DNA of 64,000 nucleotides from Combretum micranthum (Eukaryota > Streptophyta > Magnoliopsida > Myrtales > Combretaceae), in NCBI GenBank assembly GCA_024138025.1, contig JAMXBD010001395.1, positions 62,001 through 126,000 on the forward strand. The letters run 5' to 3'. The first letter of the stretch is position 1. Every line of letters starts with the position of its first letter. The translations under genes and the position numbers were made by a program. This document shows, one piece after another, positions 1-12,879 of the stretch. The notes under the pieces are model-generated. The model worked only from the letters and a program-made list of their open reading frames with translations, was not told the DNA's origin and did no database searches.

Positions 1-1544
1 TAAATTTCATTCTCACAAATATATACATATTATATCCATATATCACAATTATCAAAGAAATTCAAATAATTGATATACAGTCACGATAGGCATTTAAACG
101 TCCTATATATCCCAAATTGCTTACCAAAAACTCAAATGCTCAAATAACAACTTTGGAAACTTTTTAGAAAAAGCTCTCAAAATTCAAAAACTCAGGGGAT
201 ACGCCGGCACTCAACGCCGGCGGCGTTGGGCCGGTGTTAATGTTCTGAAAATGTACACTGTCAACGCTGGCAGCGTTCAAAGCGTACGCCGTCAGCCTTT
301 GTAACCTACGCCGGCGGCCTTGATTCCCAAAAGCCAGCGTACAAGTTAGAAGAAAGAACGCCGGCTGACTTCCTAGCGAAAGCCGGCGGCGTTCAGTCGG
401 CTTTAAGAAATTTGGTTCTGTGAACTTTCAACACCGCCTCTACGCCGGCGGCGTAGAGACTCAAATTGCCGGCGTACGTTCTGAAGAACAGACGCTGGCA
501 AATCTTCGGCATATAAGCCGGCGGCGTTGCAAACGGCGTTAGGGAAAATCATTCTGTGGGCTTTCTACACCGCCTCTACGCCGGCGGCGTAGAATCCCCA
601 GATGCCGGCGTACGTTTAAAAACAAGCTTAAACGAAAATTCAAATCCCCTGTTTTCACTTTGTAAAATTACATCTTAAAACACTTCAAAAACTTTCCTCA
701 ACTACACTTCAAACTTCATATACTCACTCCAACATACACTACTCAATTCTAGCAACTCAAAGCATGAATTCAATACAATTAAACACTTCAATTACTTCCA
801 TCAATTCTAAATTCTCCTATACCAATCCTCTTCACTTACCCCACATTTCATAACCAAACAACATGACATGCATACTCACACACTCATATACACTTCTCAA
901 CTCATCCATGCATAAACAAGTTTGATCAACATTAAGCTCAATTCATCCAATAACCCTATAACTACTACAAGAAAGGGAAACAAAACAATGATCACAACTA
1001 AATCAATTCAAATACATACATATATATACCTTGTCTTGAGAATAACTTTGATTTTCAACTTGATATAACCCTAACTTGAGCTTGGAAATGAAGATGGAAA
1101 TGGATGAAGAAGAAGAAGAGAAAAAGAAGAAAGAAAAGGAAAATTCGGATAAAATTTTGAGCTGCCCAAAAAGTAATCAAATTAGCTTAATTTTGACTTT
1201 TACACTTCCAAATTTACCCCTTAATGCATATAATAACTTTAGGTTGCATTTAACTTTAATTTGAGCTTCATTTAGCTTGTATTTGAGGCATACATGCTAA
1301 TTTAATTACAAGGAACTTAATCAACTAGCTTAACTTAACTTTTTAATGACAAAAGACAACATAAAAAAAAATTTCATTACTCACACATTAATGCACATAA
1401 AACCAAATATTAATATCAACATATACACATACAAAATCATATATCTTAGGCTACTAAAACATAATCATGCTCCTTAAATTCAACATTTTAATAAAATACT
1501 TAAACACATGGAATTTGAATAAAGTGTAAATCTAGGTCATTTCA
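1..1544 (-). mobile_element. Truncated LTR, Tekay/Del-like gypsy, inverted
   Basis: Read on the minus strand this begins TGAAATGACC at 1544 and runs off the window edge. The same start and the same order of parts (AT-rich leader, CT-rich run, then a block of CGCCGGCG motifs) occur in the complete solo LTR at 24726-27214, in the opposite orientation. The reading of 1076-1264, rich in Glu and Lys, is the complement of the CT-rich run and is not a gene. Assignment to the Tekay/Del lineage is by general resemblance only. No internal retroelement sequence is visible here. Confidence 0.7.
190..620. repeat. GC-rich palindromic repeat block inside LTR
   Basis: About 430 bases of GC-rich sequence in an AT-rich LTR, carrying many copies of the self-complementary core CGCCGGCG, often as CGCCGGCGGCGT. 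Two near-identical sub-blocks, around 421-485 and 559-625, share CTACGCCGGCGGCGTAG, giving a local period near 140 bases. A related, more degenerate block lies at 25490-25790 in the other LTR. Confidence 0.75.
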
Positions 1545-2262
1545 GAATCTATTTTCTTAATATTGATCATTGCTCTATCCTATGAAGATCTTGAGATTGA
1601 GGGGACGTATTATTATAAATGTCATAGGAGTATAATGGTCATTTCAAATTTAATAGAATTATGTCTACTAATATGTTTTGCACTATATACAGGAAATTAA
1701 TCAAATATTCCGTTCTTAATTACAAAATGACATCTACTATCTGAGTGATTATTCACACTTTATAAGGAAATCATTTGATAGTTTTTTTAATTCCACTTCT
1801 CCACGTGCACGATATTAATAGGGACTATAAGGTTGCCATTTTAGTTCTTCAGGACACCTTAATGGTGCATTTACCATTAATGTTCACGGATTGGCAAGAT
1901 TATCGTTGAATCAATGGACGTTTATCCTAGATATTTTAGTTGATGCGCACTTAACATTAGCAAATTGTACAAGGTATTAGTTCTGGGGTGATTCTGACGA
2001 GGTAAGATTCAATTTAAAAAATTTAAATTCTGGTACATAAAGGATTTGATACAGGGTATCGTATATATTTTATAATTGCCCACCTCCTTTGTCGTAGAAT
2101 ATATTTTCATGTTGGAATCTTGGCTAATAAATTTCTCTTTATGGAATGAAGACTCGTGAAAAGCACCACATTATGTAAATAATAATAATAATAATAATAG
2201 AAAAAAATTGAGTTTTATTTTATATATATTGTTTGATCAAGGTGAACTACAAGATGCATATT
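1545..2262. other. Intergenic, no gene seen
   Basis: AT-rich sequence with an (AAT)n microsatellite near 2178-2200. No open frame with recognisable domains and no RNA gene is visible. Confidence 0.5.
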
Positions 2263-2636
2263 AGTATTTTGAAGAGGTATAAATACACCGGAAGATCATA
2301 ACGTTTGGGGTAAATTCATTTTAAGTTACAGCGTTTCGAAAAGTTCAAAAAAGGTTATAACTGTTTGAAAACGTGTCTTATGAGATTTACTTAAGTATTT
2401 TTTCCATTGATACATATCAATAGGGCCTTAAAAAATGGGGTTTCTTGAGCTTTAAATACATATTTCTCATGTTGACACTAGCTAGTAGTGATCTCACTTG
2501 ATCTACTTCTCTAAACATCGTGATTTATGCTCACTAAATGTTGTGATTTTTTTAACTTTTTAAAATGTTATAATCTAAAATAATTTACCCTCAAATATTA
2601 TAACCTTCTGGTGTAAAATACCCCTTCAAAGTGTAG
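2263..2636. mobile_element. MITE with long terminal inverted repeats
   Basis: The left end (TTTTGAAGAGGTATAAATAC) is the inverted match of the right end (GTAAAATACCCCTTCAAAG). Similarity continues inward for about 70 bases through GTAAATT and GTTATAA blocks on both arms. There is no coding capacity. Long inverted repeats suggest a Mutator-like non-autonomous element, but no clean target-site duplication was found, so the family is uncertain. Confidence 0.6.
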
Positions 2637-3247
2637 TCACTGTTTTTTTTATTTAATTTTTATTTGTTTATCAATTTATTTTTTTCATATTCTTTTAAAT
2701 TTGCTAATTGAAAATTTGTCTGGTTATGCAAAAGTCAAATCCTTGGTAACGCACCAAAAACTTCCCTCTGTAATTACATAGAAACGCAAATCATCATTCT
2801 TCTCATCTCTATGTTTTTTTTACTAAATATTGCAAATTTTGCGGCATAAATGGAAAATATTGCCCTCTAAGCATTAAAAAAAAAAGGCATATTAAGGGAA
2901 GAAATCTTGAATTAGTAAAACCCACCATAAATCGGGTGTTTTAGTCGTGGTTTTGCTAATTTATGTCCAAGGAAAGTACTTAATCAAGGTAGAAGAATGG
3001 CAAAAAATGAAGAAAAAATAAATTATATCAAGGTATGTAGAAGAAAATAAAACGCGTTTTTTGACACACCATTTTATAAACTATACGAACATTTGAAACC
3101 ATATAAATTATAAACAGTGAAAAGACTAATGCCAATGCCGCACTCTTAAAAGCAATCAAACACTTATTCTATCAATATGCAAGCTTTCCCATATGTACTT
3201 CTAGATACTCTTTACCTTTTGTCTGTGAAAACCCTTCACTGGTCCAT
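2637..3247 (+). promoter_or_regulatory. Upstream region of bZIP copy 1, duplicated
   Basis: This is the 5' flank of the bZIP copy that starts at 3248. The parts around 2970-3000 (GTACTTAATCAAGGTAGAA) and 3060-3125 match 15620-15720 upstream of the second bZIP copy, in the same order and orientation, so the duplicated block includes the promoter region. No clear TATA box was chosen. Confidence 0.5.
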
Positions 3248-4694
3248 ATGGACAAGAACATGTCCAAAAGCAATGTTGTCGAATCCACTCAACCAATGCC
3301 GCTGATACCTATCTTAAATTCTAACATTAATTCAGGTATTGGTGCTATTGCTACCAATAATTTTACCAACAATCCAGGTATTGATGATATCTCTAGTGCT
3401 TCTCTCTCTCAAGAAATGGCGATGCCAGTGCCAAGTAGCGATGCTATGGCAGCTAACAATAATAATATTAATCATGAGTTTAGTTTGATGCCAGAAAAAC
3501 CCATTAACAAATACTGTTCATAGGCGTTTCTATTCCGATCCAACCTATAGAAAAAGTGCTGTCATATTTGATGACCTTGATGATGAGGCTTTCTCTAAAT
3601 TCTTTAATGTAAATGAATCTGATGATTCTTCTGCAAGCGCCACATGTTCTCAGTTGGAGCGCTGTCGGATGCCCACATTTCCAGATCAACGCCTACACTT
3701 CCACCACTGCCACCAACACCACCTAAGCTTGATTTAGGTACTAGTACAAGTACTCAGCGAATGAAGAATCCTATGCTAGAGATGAATGCTTCTTCTTCTT
3801 CTTCTAACTCTACCATCAATCTGCTCATGGAAAGTGGGAGGAGGCACCTCTCTAACGATGAGCTTGCTGAAATTTTTCGTGTAGATCCAAGGCATGCAAG
3901 GCGTAATAATCTGTTCTCCTGCTCATTTAATCCAATAATTCTTCCTTTTAGTTTCTATCATAGTACTATGTCGCTTGATTCATTTTATTTTATTCTTTGT
4001 TTTAGCATTCTAGCAAATAGGAAGTCAGCTGCAAAATTGAAGGAAAAGAAGGAAAAACGCAAAGCTGAACTCGAGGATATGGTTCAATTTCTACAAGCTA
4101 AAGTAGCCACCGTTCGTGCGCAGGTCGAGGAGAAGAAGGTAATATTTTTTAATTCTAGTCAATTTTTCTTTGATTGTTACTTCATTGATAATTTATATCT
4201 TTGAGTTTGGTGTAATTTACATGTATCATACAATGCTGCACTTAATGTTTTTTGTGTCCACAAAGAGCGAAATAAGCACCTTAGTTGCTGAGAATAAGCG
4301 GCTACAATTTCTGTTAGAGGCAGCAGAGCAAAATTATCAACTGAAAGGAGGTAATAACAATATCCTTCCAACTCCTTTTTTTTTTCTAATTTTTGGAAAT
4401 ATATTACGATACTTCACTAATCTGGTTGTTAAGATTGAATGTGGAAAGCTGAATTAAAATCCTGAAATCTTACAGCTCTAAATGAAGTGTTAAATGATGA
4501 GATTGGCATCTGAATTTAATGCCATCGAATGCTAGAATGATGGTCGAAGAGCAGCATATTCACTGGATTACATCAATAATAATCCTATGCATGATCTTCT
4601 AATGGCACAACAACTGCAACAAATCCAGATGGCCATCACATTGGCAATGTTTTCAGATGATATTTCGTCGTCTGAAGACAACGAGGAAAATTGA
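3248..4694 (+). pseudogene. Group I bZIP transcription factor (VIP1/RF2b-like), decayed copy 1
   Basis: This resembles plant group I bZIP DNA-binding factors. The start at 3248 gives a Ser/Asn-rich N-terminus. A segment reading HRRFYSDP follows in another frame (about 3500-3640), and the original frame then returns with PTLPPLPPTPPKLDLG and LSNDELAEIFRVDPRHARR. The basic region after an intron reads ILANRKSAAKLKEKKEKR, with Asn-x7-Lys, the Lys being typical of group I. A leucine-zipper-like helix follows across exons 4006-4138, 4266-4350 and 4476 onward. Defects: two offsetting frame changes in exon 1, a first donor (3903) that looks one G short so the phases do not join, and a further frame break near 4508 before a Gln-rich C-terminal tail ending at 4692-4694. 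Probably a pseudogene; uncorrected assembly errors are the alternative. Confidence 0.75.
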
Positions 4695-5950
4695 GAGAAT
4701 TGGCTGTCTTTGTTTGTAGTATTTTTTTTTATCATGTTGTTTTAACATATCTTAAGTTCAATAAGCAATGTATGGATCATTTTGAAAACATTTTAATTAT
4801 CTATTTTACCAATGGTTATATTTTATCATTTATTTCTCTGAAAATTTACTTTATTGCTCTACATGTGTGGGATTGATACAATCCTAATAAATTGTGATTA
4901 AATATGTTGTAGTTTTAATGATCTATATTATTGAAAAAAAAATGAAAAATATTTATGTTAAATTATGCAAACCATAGCGAAACAGCATCATTTTTTAGAA
5001 ATGCAAATATAAAATATTTTAATTGGAACTTCTACCGTTCACTAATGAGATCATCCATTAATTAATCATCTCATTACTAAATAAGTAGAATAATTAGTAT
5101 AAAAATTATTTTAATAATTAGTATAAAAATTATTTTAAAAGTACAACTATAGTTGATTATGAATCTAAACTCTAAACTAACAAATCATTTAGGGGATTGG
5201 TCCTATCAAAATTAATTGCAGTTCTAATTATAATTCAATATTTAGTTGAACTATGTTGTACTCTCAATATTTATTTGTTAATCAATATAATTTTATTGGT
5301 AATATCAGATCTTTTTCAATGGAGCTGCTTAATTTCCATAGAGGTCGCCAATATCCTTGGCATAAGATGTATGAAAAAAATGATGCAAATCAACGTAGCA
5401 TATCTTCTTCTTCTTATTTTTTGACCACCCCCTTTCCCCTCGAAAAAAGCTTTTTGAAGACAATTTTGATGTTTATTTTCATTAAAAGCTTGTTTTGAGA
5501 TCACGAAAAAGATTTCATTGGGAGACAAGTGCCACTAAGCTGCAACAACTTTAGCCCATGGCCTAATTCAAAAATGTCAATACACTATAGTAATAACGTT
5601 TATTGCTTGCATCAAATTTGAGGCATACAATCAGTACCAAACTTCTATATCCGATTGTTAAATTATATCCTTGGTCCTCATGAAAATGAGTCTTTACTTT
5701 AATTATGATGAGAATTTGCTATGGTTATTTTAGATCTAAAGAGAATCAATGGATAATAAATAAAATAAATGTACCATACAAAATATTTTAAGCTTAACAT
5801 TTAGCAAATGTTATGATAGTATTTTTGAAAATTATTGAAATCATCTATTCCGGATTGATCCTCAATTCAATTTGATTGAGCCTAATCCCAAATGGGCTAG
5901 TTTAACTTCGGTTTAACTTCTATTTTGTCTACTAATTCTTAACCATCTAT
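4695..5950. other. Intergenic, no gene seen
   Basis: AT-rich 3' flank of the bZIP copy. Several short overlapping open frames around 5197-5528 show no recognisable domain and look like chance. Confidence 0.5.
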
Positions 5951-6272
5951 TAGGGTAAATTACAGCAAAAGGTATTAACATTTGAGGATAATATCATTTA
6001 AGGTATCAATGTTTCAAGCAGTTCAAAAGAGAATTAACGTTTGGGAATAAATTTATTTAAGATATGTTTTAAGTAGTTAAAAAGAGATTAATCAAAATTT
6101 TAGAAACTTAATTAAAAATATTGAAAATTAATACCTTAAATGAACTTTATCAAACTTTAATAAATTATTTGACTCACTTCGCGAAACGTTGATAGCTCTT
6201 TTTACTGCTTAAAACATAATACCTTAAATAAATTCACCCCTACACATTGATATCTTTTGGTGTAATTTACTC
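5951..6272. mobile_element. MITE with GGGTAAATTACA-type inverted ends
   Basis: The left end GGGTAAATTACAGCAAAAGG and the right end, read inverted as GAGTAAATTACACCAAAAGA, match over roughly 30 bases around about 320 bases of non-coding sequence. Inner parts also pair (a TTAAGGTATCAATG-type block on the left against AATACCTTAAAT on the right). The end sequence resembles plant Mutator-like MITEs. No exact target-site duplication was found. Confidence 0.6.
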
Positions 6273-7630
6273 CATTTAATATATCCTGGTCAACCTTCGA
6301 GTCAGATTTCACATTTTTTTTTTTTTCTCTTACTATTAGTTGCTTTCCTTGTAGTTGTTTCGTTTTTCCTTGTAATACTAAGAAAGGGCTATTTCCTTAC
6401 TTCAACCTCTTGCCTATGCGATTTGTCACACGGTATCAACCTTGTGTCGATGATTGGAAACTGCCCCGAATTTTTGCAATTCATTTTAAATATTATGACG
6501 AATATTTATTTGCAAAATTACTACATTTCCAAAAACTATATGATTTCATGAAAAATATTCAATTCACGTAAATAGATTCCTTTCTTTCTCTCTTTTTTTC
6601 CCCCCATTGCAACAACTTGTCTTAGTTATATTTTAGAAAAAAATAGCAAATAATTTTTGAACTTCAATATCATGCGGATACTCCTTGTAACTATTCAAAA
6701 TAAACATCCTGAATTTTTTATAAATGCAATTAAAAAATATTTATTTTTCTTTTCTCTTATGGGTTATGAAAGTATATATACTTAATATAATGAAGAGCAC
6801 ATAGTTCGAATTTTGTAAAGATTTCTTAACTATTTGATTTAATAAAACTGTAAAACATATACTTTAATATATACTTTATCTTATATTAATAAATGCACGG
6901 TTTCAGGTAAAATTTAAAAAAAGAATAAAAACAAAAAAGATTTTATGGGAATTTGGTATTCTTTCTTTTCTACATCAATAAAATACTTTCATCTCTTATT
7001 TGCATACATGCATGAACATTCGCTTCGTATATCCAACTTGAGTTTTTGAATTTCGTATTGAACCAAGAAGATCGGACTAAGTTAAAAATCTAACGTTACT
7101 TTTATGTGCCAAAGCAGAAAATAGAAACCTTATTAATTAGTTTAGAATATAATTAGTTGTAAATTTGTATTTAGGATTGATTATTAATATCTTTATGTAT
7201 GAAATACAATCTTCAAAAAACAAAAAAATAAATAAACTTGTATTTTATATAAAGATATTGCATACTAAAGCTATAGTCGTGTGAAATTTACTCGATTTTA
7301 ATATTTTTCTTGAAATTAAATAGTTTTACGAAATATAGTAATTTTACAAACTTTAAGCTGCTTTACGATATAAAATATTCAGTGGTAAAATTCCAATTAA
7401 ATGATGAAGATTCGAGGCATTTTCAAATCACAGCCCCTCCAACAACTTCACATCAAATGGGCAAGAGTTTTTTTTTTTTTTTTTTTTTCCTCCTGTTATA
7501 ACAGGGACGGGATTCTAACTGCTACACCTTTCACTTGAACATCCAGGAGAGATATCATAGGGCAAGAGTTTTGAAGTAAGGGAATAGCTGTTTCCATAAC
7601 AAATGCAAAAATAAAAATACTTGTAAGAAT
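6273..7630. other. Intergenic, AT-rich
   Basis: Poly-T runs near 6310 and 7470 and AT-rich sequence. No gene was recognised. Confidence 0.5.
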
Positions 7631-7793
7631 CACTACAAGAAAACTAAGTTTTAGAGACGAAAGTTCTATCTCTAAACGTAAATTTTTCTATTGCAAAAAC
7701 CATCATTGTTGATTGTATTTGTAGAAATATAACTTGTTTTACCTATTTTTCATCGTAAAATTTCTGTCTTTAAATACCAATTTTCTTGTAGTG
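7631..7793. mobile_element. CACTA-type MITE (163 bp)
   Basis: Begins CACTACAAGAAAA and ends TTTTCTTGTAGTG, perfect 13-base inverted ends of the kind found in plant CACTA (En/Spm) elements. Flanking triplets are AAT and AAC, a near match to the expected 3 bp duplication. It has no coding capacity and must have been moved by a transposase from elsewhere. Confidence 0.85.
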
Positions 7794-10700
7794 AACAACA
7801 ATTAATAGTAAGAGCAAAAACAACTAATAGTTACCAATTGCACGCTTATGTTTTGATATTTTCAAATTAAAGCAACGGATAGATGCCAAAGTTGTTTTCT
7901 GTATTTACAATAAAAAGAAAAAAAAAAGAACAAAATTTATATGAGTGCAACAAGTTTGATATTTCATCAGTGCAAAATAAATAAATCAAAATTTGGATTT
8001 ACAATTAAAATATCTTTATAGAATCAACATACATAAGCATCCAGTTATGTGAGAGATGTGATAACAGTCACCACTTAATCAAAGTGTATTCAAGGTATGT
8101 TTATTTCATCTTTTTCTTATCGTTTTGATGAGATTATTTAATGTTCAACCATCATTTTAAAAAAAAATATTACATAAATACAATTTGGATAAAAAAATAT
8201 TACTTAATTATCATCATTGTATCGCCCATGATGACATGTGATATAAGGTCTTTTATGTATTGTATGTTGAACATGCGACATAATTATACTTATTTAACGT
8301 ATATCACATGACCAACATACAATACACATTTACATCCAATACATATATAAACTTTTATATATCTTCTCCAACATGCAATATAGACATGGCAATTTGGTTT
8401 TTTTTTTTCCACAATTTGTTTTTTGTATTTTTTTTTTTTTACATTAACGGTAGAAATGTCCTTCACCCCGTTTTGATATCTTTTTTTTTTGTCATTTTCA
8501 AATTCTTAGCAAGTGAAAAATAAATATTTTTACTCATAAACAGATTAAACAAATTAGATAAAAATACAGATCAAATATATATAAATAAAATACAAATTAA
8601 AATCAAATAATCTAAACAGACTCACTATTAGTGGTTTTTATAACTTTAATCATGAAGTGAATAAATTGTCACTGGTTGATGTTTCCATTATATCTTTAAT
8701 GATCATATAATAAAATCTAAGTAGACTAAACAATTTATCATGAATATTTATTATCATATCGGATATAGGAGATGGGCTTGTTGTCCCCAATATATTGTCT
8801 CCTTTGTGCCCCTACAAATAAATATCCGACATGTGTCAAATAAATTTAAAAAATAAAAAAAATTGTAAAATAAAGGAAAAACTTCATCATATGTGTTAGA
8901 TATTTATTTGTAGAAGCATAAATTGTCATGTCTCAAAATAGGGACTTAATAGGATCAACCTAAAGTTATCATATATATATATCACACACACACATATATA
9001 TAACATCTTTATGTAAACCCACTTAAGGAATCTGATTGTCCTTAGTTTGTTAAGATCGCAGACAATTGTTATCCCCCTATTAAATAATAAAAATTGGGTT
9101 TCAATTTACATAATACAAAGTCTCAATTGTTTATACAATTGATCTAATATACATTCTAAGTTTAATATAATCTATATTTCTATATTCAATAAAGTTTGAT
9201 GGAAAAACACTATTCACACATCCTAGCCAAATCCCAACTAGCATTATTCCTATACAAAAACTGTTAGGAGGTGACCAAAATCAATGGCTCAGTGAGATAA
9301 CCTTACTAGACCACACATCAAGCAATCACAAACAAGTTTAATTAGCAAGCATATGCAATGCAACAATCAATCATATGCACAAGTACAAGCTTGGATAAAC
9401 CGGAATCCACATAGGATATAGAATTATGCCCTCTTATCGAGGTTGGAAGGAAAACATGATAAATGATATACCATGCTCAAGAGAATCAAAGAACCAAGGA
9501 AGAATGGGTACCATACATTCTCACAAATTAATTTTATAATTTTGACTCTTATCCTTGGAACAAAGAAACTCCACTAAATATTAGCCTTTTCATGTCGATA
9601 CCATGAGCGATTTTCCTTTGTTGCCAATTTAGTTCCTATGGAATCGAATAGAATAAATGTAATCTTGCGTAGAACTAATAGCTTTCTGCCTAGAAAAAAC
9701 CAAGCATTATTAGAGAATTGAAATGCTAATACGTAGCGGGATCACCACTAATGCAACTTACGCAAATTATGCAATGCATATTCATTTTTATTTATGGTGC
9801 AAATTGGTTTTAGTCAGATTTAAGATGATCATACAATTTACAAACAAACATCAACATGCTTCATACCGTAATTGTCATATAATAGAATTATCACTTACAT
9901 TATTATATTTTGGCAATCAAACATACACCAAGCATCATGCATATACCAATCTCGCATGCTTATCGGTTTAATATATTATTACAAATATAGCTATATTACA
10001 AGTACAAACAATGTGATAAGGTCAAAGTTACACATCTGTTATCCTTGTTAATTTGTTGTAATCTACTACTATATGTCCAAGAATTCATCTATTTTTCCTT
10101 TGAAATGAGATAAAAAATATTCATTACTATACTGTTATTCATGTAATGATTTTGATTGTGTGTTTTAGGTTGTCTACCTTAAAATAGTTGATACTTATTA
10201 TTTATTTCATTTTGCTTGCCTAATCTCAATTGATATATATATATATAATATATATATACACATACATATATATTTCTGTCTGAGGTGTTTTCTTCATCCT
10301 TTAATTAAGTCCTACATCCTTGGGTAGTGAATTTTTTATTTATTATTCCTTCGTTTGTCACTCTTATCGGTCTTTTAAGTTAATATTTTTATTATTTAAG
10401 GTCACATTCTGGTATTTAGTCCTTTAAAAATTCCTTTAACGTATTTGTAGGCTAATGGAATTAGATATCTATATTAAATATATATTAAACTTTCTTAAAT
10501 TTGAATTAAATAATTTTTTTTATAAATAAATAACCGTAGTATGTGGAATATATCCTTAAAATTTTAATTTAATTTTCATGTTAAAAATATTAGGAAAATG
10601 GAATTTTAAGTTTGACACTAGAGGCTACAGGGGCAGTGTTGAAGGGAGGGAATACTAGTTTGTAATCTTCCCTGCTTTCTACATTGCCAGTGCTTGGGGG

Positions 10701-11270
10701 AAGGATGACTCTTTACTCCTCCTCCTACACGGCCTGGGCTAAAGGGAGGGGTGAACTATCTTGTTTCTTTGCTTAATTCTAAAGGATGATTTGTACTTTA
10801 TTTGTAATGTTAGACTCCTTGTTAAGTACCTATGGTCTCTTTTGTTAAGTTTCTTCTTTCATACCACATCATTAATGCATTTAGCAAGGTTTAAGTTAGT
10901 TTTATTATAGTCTAAACATGGTTTTGGTTCCTCCCTCTTTAGATCCGAATTTTCCTAAGCTCTAGAGTTCTAAATTCTTAAGTTGGTGTTTTCATGTTTC
11001 TAAATAGCCAAGAATCATCATCATAATGATATCTTATCTTGTTGAACTCATCAAATAAGCATCTATAAGCTCTTCCAAAAACAACTTAATTCATCCTAAT
11101 GTCTATACATGAATGTATTAGGAATCAAAGTTATGATATGAATCACCTTAATTGGATATGGAAGAGAATAATAAGCGCTTCTCCTTGACAAAAACCAATC
11201 CTAGCATTAAAAGATAGTATAATGAGTAGAGATAAGTTTTGAAATGAATTATCTAAATCAACATCATCCT
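7794..11270. other. Intergenic, AT-rich, possible retroelement traces
   Basis: No gene was recognised. There are AT microsatellites near 8970-9000 and 10230-10270. The stretch 9230-10020 loosely resembles untranslated parts of gypsy elements, but nothing decisive is visible. A GC-richer patch at 10620-10760 has no clear identity. Confidence 0.4.
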
Positions 11271-12660
11271 TACCTCTAGTTCTTGTTTCCTAAAACCTTG
11301 ATGACTCACGGCTAAGCTATGGAAATCAAGGGCTATTATAGTTGTTTCTTGTTGCTATTTGTGAGGAAAGAAATGGTTCAATTGTTATGTTTTGTGTTGT
11401 TAAGGAGTAGAGTGTACAGGTAGCAAGAACAAGGGTGATTTGATGCTCTGCTTTTTGTGTTCCTTTTTGGTCTATCACAGTAAGTTTGTGGAGATGGAAA
11501 TGGAGCTATTCAAGTTAGGTTTTGGGTCTCATTTTTATCAGTTGTTGGGGTTTAAATTTGGTTATTTGTTAGCTAATTATGACCTATTTATATGCATTAA
11601 ACATAGATTGAACTGTGACACAGTGAGCTATTTTGGGGACGTAAATTGAAGTTTGGACATTGTTGTTTCCGTCTAAATTTTCTATAGCTCTAAAGTTAGT
11701 TGTGTAGGTCCATTATTTGCAGATTTTGTGGGTCAACCTTCAACTATCCATGTGTCCATTTGATGAGATTTTATTGGAGCTAATTTGGTCAAGATTTCAA
11801 ATTTTGTGGGCTTCCAAATCCTATGCTACTTGGGCTATGTTCGGTGGAGATTGGCGCTGTGAATTTTGGGTGCTGCAACTTAGCTGGTTATCTCCTTTTT
11901 TGCAGCTGCTTCTATAGAAATTAAGGAGAAGATTTGAGGTTGGTTATACAAGTTAATTAAGAGTAATCTTGAGCAGTTGGCTTCTTCTTCTCCAAGCAAT
12001 AGCAACAAAATTCTAGATGGAGTTTTCCAAGATATGTGGTCTCTTTTCTAGCTATTACAAGGACGGGAGACAAGGAACAACTTGAGCTGTTTTGCAAGTT
12101 GTTGTAGGCTGGTTCAGTGATGAATTAGCTTATTAGGAGGATTGTTTTATGTGTGCAAGTTGTGGCTTTAAGGTTGGTTGCTCGATGGAAATTGTGGGTT
12201 GTAGGCTATGTTTTAAATCTATAATTTTTGAAGCTGCTATAGTCGATTTTCGTGTGTTTGTATTATTATATTTTAAAGTAAAAAAATCATCTTCTTATGT
12301 GTCTATTTGAAGAGTTTTTATTGGAGATGAAGCAGTCAACATGTTAAACTTTGTTAGCTTAAATGGTATCTAAAATGCTATCATAAACGGGGGAAAACTA
12401 GTAGAATTTTTATCTTGCTGTCTCCTTCTTAGTAGGTGCTACTTATGGAAATCAGGAAGAAATTTGAGGCGATTGAAAGTTATTTTTTTTGCTGGAAATA
12501 CATTCACTTAATGAAGGCTTAGTTGGTATTTTACTATTTGTTATTTGGTCCTTATCAATTTGACTTTTAATTGATCATTTTGCACAAATTGGAGGAGTTA
12601 GTGGCGTGAAGAAAGTTCAAGAATTTAGCAGCCGGTTTTGAAGTTTTGTATCCACCACAT
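11270..12660 (+). repeat. Degenerate LTR-like sequence with internal duplication
   Basis: The stretch 11750-11940 (TCCATTTGATGAGATTTTAT and later CAGCTGCTTCTATAGAAATT) recurs in altered form at 12300-12470 (TCTATTTGAAGAGTTTTTAT and GTAGGTGCTACTTATGGAAA), about 550 bases downstream in the same orientation. Wording and layout resemble old gypsy LTRs. No protein domain is visible. Confidence 0.45.
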
Positions 12661-12879
12661 AATATATAGATACTTAATTTAATACATATTTAATTTAATT
12701 ATCTAAGTTAGTTCATCAAATATTAAGTCATACATGTATTTATATATCAGTTATGTAGGGGTTTTATCTCTAAAAGTTTATCTAAGGCTTCTACAAAATC
12801 TCTAGATTATTTATGAGTTCTAATTTTGAATTTAAAGTTTATGCGATTAAATATTTTTAGAGTTTTATCTTACGCGAGT

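Noticed and set aside
190..620. CpG island or gene promoter at the GC-rich block
   Set aside because: The same block occurs at the matching position of a second LTR, so it belongs to the repeat.
1076..1264. Glu/Lys-rich small protein
   Set aside because: It is the complement of the CT-rich tract of an LTR and has no conserved domain.
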